DNA of 10,173 nucleotides from VHBM01 sp052386635 (GTDB lineage: Archaea; Thermoproteota; Nitrososphaeria; Nitrososphaerales; Nitrosopumilaceae). The stretch spans positions 1-10,173 of the forward strand of contig JBQTJY010000056.1 in NCBI GenBank assembly GCA_052386635.1, written 5' to 3'. A program made the translations under genes and the position numbers. Of this stretch, positions 6,699 through 10,173 are shown piece after piece. Numbering within the stretch: position 1 is the stretch's first letter; each line of letters starts with the position of its first letter. Below the pieces are notes generated by a model. It ran no database searches and was not told the DNA's origin. It saw nothing but the letters and a program-made list of their open reading frames with translations.

Positions 6699-6915
6699 AC
6701 TTCCAGTTATATCTGCATCAAAACTGATCAAAACATTATCAAAAATAGGATATTATACAGATCATCAAACTGGGAGCCACATCATACTAAGACATGAAAA
6801 GCCGCCTTTTAGAAGATTGACAATTCCCAATCATAAAGAAATTGCAAAAGGTACATTAAATGCAATAATCGAAGACGCTGGTCATACAAGAGATGAGTTT
6901 TTAAAATTATTGTAA
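6691..6915 (+). CDS. hicA: HicA-like mRNA interferase toxin
   Basis: A 74-residue protein with the double-stranded-RNA-binding-like fold of the HicA/YcfA family, which cleaves mRNA when free of HicB. The N-terminal segment ISASKLIKTLSKIGY (7-21) and the GSH motif with the expected catalytic His30 are present, followed by the strand IILRHE and the basic stretch RRLTIPNH. The segment EIAKGTLNAIIEDAG is the usual C-terminal helix. Nothing is truncated, so the toxin is probably functional. The ATG at 6691 lies inside hicB (8-base overlap), so the toxin is made only after antitoxin translation. The pair is flanked by housekeeping genes without recombinase or repeats, so it is either a local chromosomal module or an old acquisition. 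Confidence 0.92.
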   Translation: MSKLPVISASKLIKTLSKIGYYTDHQTGSHIILRHEKPPFRRLTIPNHKEIAKGTLNAIIEDAGHTRDEFLKLL

Positions 6916-6945
6916 AGTATTGATTATACTTTCAAACACTTGTAT

Positions 6946-6969
6946 TAGATTTAGCTAAAACTAAATCTA
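6946..6969 (+). repeat. Perfect 9-base inverted repeat with 6-base spacer
   Basis: TAGATTTAG (6946-6954) and CTAAATCTA (6961-6969) are exact reverse complements. They lie 31 bases after the hicA stop and just before the TTTTAATA box of the tusA unit. The repeat may be an operator for that promoter or a 3' hairpin for hicBA mRNA. No T run follows closely, which argues against a simple terminator. Confidence 0.5.
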
Positions 6970-6975
6970 CATAGA

Positions 6976-6983
6976 TTTTAATA
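6976..6983 (+). promoter_or_regulatory. TATA-like box for the tusA-cysK unit
   Basis: TTTTAATA is centred about 28 bases before the GGTGA at 7007-7011 and about 38 bases before the proposed ATC start at 7018. Transcription would begin near 7005. Confidence 0.4.
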
Positions 6984-7006
6984 GGAATTATCTGCAAAAC
7001 AAAATC

Positions 7007-7011
7007 GGTGA
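7007..7011 (+). promoter_or_regulatory. Shine-Dalgarno-like GGTGA before the TusA-like gene
   Basis: GGTGA matches the complement of the archaeal 16S rRNA 3' end and lies 6 bases before the ATC at 7018. The same GGTGA core lies 8 bases before the start of the next gene. It is the main reason for choosing ATC at 7018 over ATA at 7012 as the start. Confidence 0.4.
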
Positions 7012-7017
7012 ATAAAT

Positions 7018-7251
7018 ATCTCAGTATCTAGCAAAAAATTAGATGCACGAGGACTATTCTGTCCAGAGCCTGTCTTTAGAACAAAAATCGAAATAGAAAG
7101 AATGCAAGTAGGCGATATACTTACAGTACTAGCTGATGACCCTGCTGCAGAAGACGATATCTCAAGATGGGTAAAAAGAAACGGTCATGAGCTATTGGAA
7201 ATGAAAAAAAGTGATAAAGATATCGAGTTTTCAATTAAAAAGGTGAAATAA
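7018..7251 (+). CDS. TusA/SirA-family sulfur carrier protein, non-canonical start
   Basis: A 77-residue TusA-fold protein. Family marks are LDARGLFCPEP (8-18) with persulfide-carrying Cys15, GDILTVLADDPAAEDDI (32-48), W51 and GHELLE (56-61), and a final FSIKK strand. TusA proteins pass sulfur as a persulfide to other enzymes in the cytoplasm. The frame runs from the stop at 7009-7011 to TAA at 7249-7251 and holds no ATG, GTG or TTG before the CPEP motif. ATC at 7018 fits best with the GGTGA at 7007-7011 (then SVSSKKLDARG), and ATA at 7012 is the alternative. A GTG at 7008 is in another frame and meets TAG after seven codons, so a one-base indel or sequencing error there could also explain the missing start. 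The gene is followed by the cysteine synthase gene after 3 bases, so the sulfur may feed that enzyme; this is inference. Confidence 0.85.
   Translation: MSVSSKKLDARGLFCPEPVFRTKIEIERMQVGDILTVLADDPAAEDDISRWVKRNGHELLEMKKSDKDIEFSIKKVK
7241..7246 (+). promoter_or_regulatory. Shine-Dalgarno sequence for the cysteine synthase gene
   Basis: AGGTGA lies inside the last codons of the TusA-like gene, 8 bases before the TTG at 7255. It decides the TTG start and points to translation coupled to the preceding gene. Confidence 0.65.
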
Positions 7252-7254
7252 TTT

Positions 7255-8253
7255 TTGGCAACAAAGGTAGTTAGCGATACCGAGATACTAAACAAAATTG
7301 GCAACACGCCACTTGTAAAGATAAACTCGCTTTCTGATAACAAAAAAACATACTATGCAAAGCTTGAGGGTCATAATCCATTTGGTTCTGTAAAAGACAG
7401 AGCCGCATACTGGATGATAAAAGACGGCGAAGAGCGTGGCTTGCTAAAAAGAGGTGAGACAATTATCATCGAGCCTACATCCGGCAATACAGGAATTGCG
7501 CTAACTGGCATTGCACAAATGCTTGGCTACAAAGTAGAAATTGTAATTCCTGAAAAGGCAAGCGATGAAACAAAGAAAATAATCGAATCGCTTGGCGCAA
7601 AGCTATACCAGACAAGTGATGATCTATGTCCAAAGGTAGGTGCTGGAACTGATCAGAGCATAGCACTAGCTACATCAATTGCTGCATCAAGACCTGACAA
7701 GTATTTTTCGCCAAACCAGTATGCAAATGAGGCAAACTATCTTGGCCACTACAAGGGAACGGGGCCTGAAATATGGAAGCAAACAGATGGCAAGATAACT
7801 CACTTTTTTACAGGCGTTGGAACAGGTGGTACTATAACTGGAGTTTCTGCATTCTTGAAAGAAAAAAATCCCAAAGTAAAGATAATTGCAGTCCAGCCAC
7901 AACAAAATCACTTGATTCAGGGACTTCGAAACTTTGAAGAATCTGCAAAGCCTGATCTCTTTTTAAAACGGGAATATGTGGTTGATGACTGGATCACAAT
8001 AACAAACGCAAAGGCATTTTCTGCAGTAAAAGATGTTTTTGCAAAAGACAAATTACTTGTTAGCCCATCATCTGGTGCAGTCTATGCTGCAATGAAAGAA
8101 TACAAAATTGATTCTGGAAACATAGTTGGAATATTTGCAGACGATGGAAGAAAATTCAAGAGCCTATATGCTCAACAAAAAGTGTTCTCAGAAGCAGAGT
8201 TTGATTCTGCACTAAAAAAAGCAGAACACATATCAAAAATTGTGTACATGTAA
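7255..8253 (+). CDS. PLP-dependent cysteine synthase family protein
   Basis: A 332-residue fold-type II PLP enzyme of the cysteine synthase/cystathionine beta-synthase family. It has the NTPLV segment (17-21), the PLP lysine K47 in NPFGSVKDRA (41-50), the substrate loop TSGNTG (75-80), the phosphate-binding TGVGTGGT (186-193) and SPSSGA (270-275) near the pyridine nitrogen. The core ends near residue 300 and there is no CBS regulatory domain, so a sulfhydrylase making cysteine from an activated serine and a sulfur donor is most likely. Whether the acceptor is O-acetylserine or O-phosphoserine, and whether sulfur comes as sulfide or from the TusA-like protein, cannot be read from sequence. The start is TTG at 7255, set by AGGTGA at 7241-7246 and only 3 bases after the preceding stop. 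It ends on the base before the convergent thioredoxin reductase gene. Confidence 0.92.
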   Translation: MATKVVSDTEILNKIGNTPLVKINSLSDNKKTYYAKLEGHNPFGSVKDRAAYWMIKDGEERGLLKRGETIIIEPTSGNTGIALTGIAQMLGYKVEIVIPEKASDETKKIIESLGAKLYQTSDDLCPKVGAGTDQSIALATSIAASRPDKYFSPNQYANEANYLGHYKGTGPEIWKQTDGKITHFFTGVGTGGTITGVSAFLKEKNPKVKIIAVQPQQNHLIQGLRNFEESAKPDLFLKREYVVDDWITITNAKAFSAVKDVFAKDKLLVSPSSGAVYAAMKEYKIDSGNIVGIFADDGRKFKSLYAQQKVFSEAEFDSALKKAEHISKIVYM

Positions 8254-9243
8254 CTAGCTATTTTCTGTTAGATACTTGTCTACATCAATTGCTGCCATGC
8301 AGCCAAAACCTGCAGCTGTTACAGCCTGTCTGTATGTGTGATCATGAACATCACCTGCAGCAAAAACTCCCCTTACGCTAGTCTCTGTTCTATTTTTTAA
8401 TACGATATAGTCGTTTTTATCAAGCTCGATTTGGTTTTGGAAAATTTTCGAGTTTGGCTCATGACCAATTGCAACAAAAACACCGCCAACATTTATCGTA
8501 GTTTTTTCATTTGATTTAGTATCTTTTAAGACAACACTCTGTACCTTTTGGTTTCCAGAGATATCGGTAATTTCTTTATTCCAGTGAAATTTTATTTTTT
8601 GGTTTGCAAAGGCCCTTTCTTGCATGATTTTGCTTGCCCGTAGCTTGTCACGTCTGTGAATAACATGAACAGTTGAGGCAAATTTTGTAAGAAATGTAGC
8701 CTCTTCGATTGCAGAGTCACCACCTCCTGCAACGATTAGTTCTTGATTTCTAAAAAATGCACCATCACATGTTGCACAATATGAAACTCCTTTTCCTGCG
8801 AAGGTTTTCTCACCTTCTAATCCAAGCTTTCTTGGATTCGCACCTGTGCAAATAATTATTGCTTTAGCTTCGTATTCTTCTGATGCAGTAAGTACCTTGA
8901 ATGGCTTGTGTCTAAAATCAACATTAACTACCTCATCATCAATAATTGTAGCCCCCATTCTTTCTGTCTGTTTTCTCATTATTATCATAAGATCTGGCCC
9001 CATGATTCCTTCTGCAAAGCCTGGATAGTTTTCAACATCGGTTGTGTTTACTAGCTGGCCTCCAGGTAGAATGCCTGATAAAATCAATGTGTCATGTCTT
9101 GCTCTTGCACAGTAAATGCCTGCTGTGTATCCTGCAGGACCTGCGCCGATAATTATCACATCATATTTTGTCTTTTTTTTGTCAGGTTTTTTTGGTGGAT
9201 TTTTTTCAACTTGCATGGTATTTTCTGAAGTAGATGCCATCAT
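8254..9243 (-). CDS. trxB: Thioredoxin reductase (NADPH-type flavoprotein)
   Basis: A 329-residue low-molecular-weight thioredoxin reductase. It has the FAD-binding GAGPAG (33-38), the NADPH-domain GGGDSA (173-178) with HRRDKLRA (196-203), whose arginines favour NADPH, the redox pair C156-A-T-C159 in SYCATCDGAFF, and the second FAD motif GVFAAGDVHD near the C-terminus. It passes electrons from NADPH through FAD and the CATC disulfide to thioredoxin in the cytoplasm. Residues 1-26 form a Lys/Pro-rich extension before the Rossmann fold, with no hydrophobic signal. The start is ATG at 9241-9243, and a second in-frame ATG follows at once. CTTAAAT (minus strand, 9267-9273) is centred about 26 bases upstream. 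The gene is also 25 bases after the DUF6775-like gene on the same strand. It abuts the cysteine synthase stop with no gap. Confidence 0.95.
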   Translation of the reverse strand: MMASTSENTMQVEKNPPKKPDKKKTKYDVIIIGAGPAGYTAGIYCARARHDTLILSGILPGGQLVNTTDVENYPGFAEGIMGPDLMIIMRKQTERMGATIIDDEVVNVDFRHKPFKVLTASEEYEAKAIIICTGANPRKLGLEGEKTFAGKGVSYCATCDGAFFRNQELIVAGGGDSAIEEATFLTKFASTVHVIHRRDKLRASKIMQERAFANQKIKFHWNKEITDISGNQKVQSVVLKDTKSNEKTTINVGGVFVAIGHEPNSKIFQNQIELDKNDYIVLKNRTETSVRGVFAAGDVHDHTYRQAVTAAGFGCMAAIDVDKYLTENS

Positions 9244-9266
9244 AGAATCAAACCATTTAATTCAGA

Positions 9267-9273
9267 ATTTAAG
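9267..9273 (-). promoter_or_regulatory. TATA-like box for the thioredoxin reductase gene
   Basis: CTTAAAT on the minus strand is centred about 26 bases before the ATG at 9243 and overlaps the stop codon of the preceding gene (9269-9271). It shares its core with the box ahead of hicB. It suggests that trxB can be transcribed on its own as a leaderless mRNA. Confidence 0.45.
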
Positions 9274-10048
9274 TTAATGCCACAAACTGCTCTAATACTT
9301 TTTGATGTTTTTCACAAAGCTTGCCTATCTCAAGCTGTGAATAAAGCAGATCACTTTGCCAATGTGCATTATTTAGCCTACATTCACGCAAATCACAAAA
9401 CGCCTCGCCAGTCAAATAGTAAAAAATTGCCTGAAGAATATACCCTTCTGAAATAGCCGAAAACCGCTTGTCATTATATTCAAGATATGTTCCTTGATAC
9501 TTTTTTTTCATAGTCTCTACATTCACTCCTTGAACAACGTTTGAAATAATCTCTAAATAATATCCTCGTGGCTTTGCAGGCGCTTCAATAATTCCTGTAG
9601 TGGATATTATTGCTGGATTTGAGCAAATTATAGCCCTCCCATGATATCTATAATCAGAATCATCAAAAGTACATGTAAGCTTGTTTGTAAAAACAATATG
9701 TAATTTATCAAGTGTTGCTTCATAATCAGAAACTAGCGCACTAACAATTTTTTGAAACTCGTATCCATCATACATTACAATGTTTTCTGTTTTTCTAGAA
9801 TCATAAAACGATGCAAGCTCAAACTCTATTTCTTCTCTAGTTGGCGTGTGAGCCACAAACTGTTTTTTTGTATTAAATATTCTACATGATGCTAGCTTGT
9901 GTGCGGTATCTTCATTTGCCAAGCTAAAGATATTTTTTCTTTTCTCAACTGGAATAGAAAATGTATTTTGTATAAACTTGCAAAGCTTATCTACTTTCAG
10001 CTCAGGAACTGATGGTTCATCATAGAGAAAAATTTTTGAAATCTTCAA
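9269..10048 (-). CDS. Archaeal protein resembling DUF6775, putative metallopeptidase-like
   Basis: A 259-residue soluble protein with no signal or membrane segment. From memory it resembles the archaeal DUF6775 family, described as putative metallopeptidases; this assignment is tentative. Landmarks are the N-terminal ISKIFLYDEPSVPEL (3-17), LASCRIFN (52-59), HTPTREEIEFEL (67-78), and a C-terminal cluster with C218, C223, H229, C245 and H248 in FCDLRECRLNNAHW and LCEKHQ. No HExxH zinc-protease motif is present, so peptidase activity is not supported directly; the Cys/His cluster could bind a metal. The start is TTG at 10046-10048, and the N-terminal strand begins right after it. It lies 23 bases after thi4 and 25 bases before trxB on the same strand, so transcription with both is likely. 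Function is unknown. Confidence 0.8.
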   Translation of the reverse strand: MKISKIFLYDEPSVPELKVDKLCKFIQNTFSIPVEKRKNIFSLANEDTAHKLASCRIFNTKKQFVAHTPTREEIEFELASFYDSRKTENIVMYDGYEFQKIVSALVSDYEATLDKLHIVFTNKLTCTFDDSDYRYHGRAIICSNPAIISTTGIIEAPAKPRGYYLEIISNVVQGVNVETMKKKYQGTYLEYNDKRFSAISEGYILQAIFYYLTGEAFCDLRECRLNNAHWQSDLLYSQLEIGKLCEKHQKVLEQFVALT

Positions 10049-10071
10049 TAACTAACTAAAATCAAAAGCAG

Positions 10072-10173
10072 TTATTTGCCTAACGCTTTAATTTTTGCAG
10101 CAGTAATCTCGGCTGCCTTTTTGCCTGAAAACAGCATTGCGCCAAATGTTGGTCCCATTCTTGCAAGGCCATG
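10072..10173 (-). CDS. thi4: Thiamine thiazole synthase (Thi4), C-terminal end only
   Basis: The minus-strand frame is open from the window edge to a TAA at 10072-10074, giving 33 residues. They include RMGPTFGAMLFSGKKAAE, the hallmark C-terminal block of Thi4 proteins, where this segment is part of the flavin/NAD-type nucleotide fold. Thi4 makes the thiazole half of thiamine from NAD and glycine, with sulfur from its own cysteine in yeast or from sulfide in the archaeal His-type enzymes. The residue that separates these two types lies outside the window. It is the first known gene of the minus-strand group with the DUF6775-like gene and trxB (23- and 25-base gaps). Confidence 0.9.
   Translation of the reverse strand, partial: HGLARMGPTFGAMLFSGKKAAEITAAKIKALGK

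Noticed and set aside
7099..7251. TusA-like gene starting at the internal ATG at 7102
   Set aside because: It would remove the CPEP motif and the first half of the fold, which are well conserved in the sequence upstream of it.

Overview
The window looks like chromosomal core sequence from an ammonia-oxidising type archaeon (Nitrososphaerota/Thaumarchaeota, probably Nitrosopumilales). The DNA is AT-rich. Genes often start with TTG or GTG, and TATA-like boxes lie about 22-30 bases before several start codons with no Shine-Dalgarno sequence, as expected for leaderless archaeal mRNAs. The gene content also fits: archaeal/eukaryal-type ProRS, CofE for coenzyme F420, Thi4, a thioredoxin reductase with a Lys-rich N-terminus, and a protein resembling the archaeal DUF6775 family. 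The lineage is inferred from protein character only; no rRNA gene is present. No insertion sequence, prophage, tRNA or CRISPR array was seen.

Layout. 1-899 (+): the C-terminal ATPase head and coiled coil of SMC. 902-3716 (-): three co-oriented genes read from high to low coordinates, a four-cysteine small protein, prolyl-tRNA synthetase and an oligopeptide-type ABC ATPase. 3717-4054: a 338-base divergent gap containing a GC-rich segment that folds as a compact three-way-junction RNA, followed by a terminator-like hairpin with a T7 run and then a promoter. 4055-6438 (+): a SerB-like HAD phosphatase, cofE and a PHP-domain phosphoesterase. 6480-6915 (+): an overlapping hicB-hicA toxin-antitoxin pair. 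7018-8253 (+): a TusA-like sulfur carrier, which has no canonical start codon, and a cysteine synthase with a Shine-Dalgarno sequence inside the end of the preceding gene. 8254-10173 (-): thi4 (C-terminal end only), a DUF6775-like protein and thioredoxin reductase, separated by 23-25 bases.

How the genes may work together. The right half is rich in sulfur and thiol functions: a persulfide carrier of the TusA fold, cysteine synthesis, disulfide reduction and thiamine thiazole synthesis. The SerB-like phosphatase acts on serine-type metabolism, which supplies cysteine synthases. These links are inferred from family roles and proximity.

The best candidate for something undescribed is the structured RNA at about 3841-3943 with its own terminator-like hairpin. 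I could not assign it to an RNA family I know. The start of the TusA gene is the second point that needs explaining.
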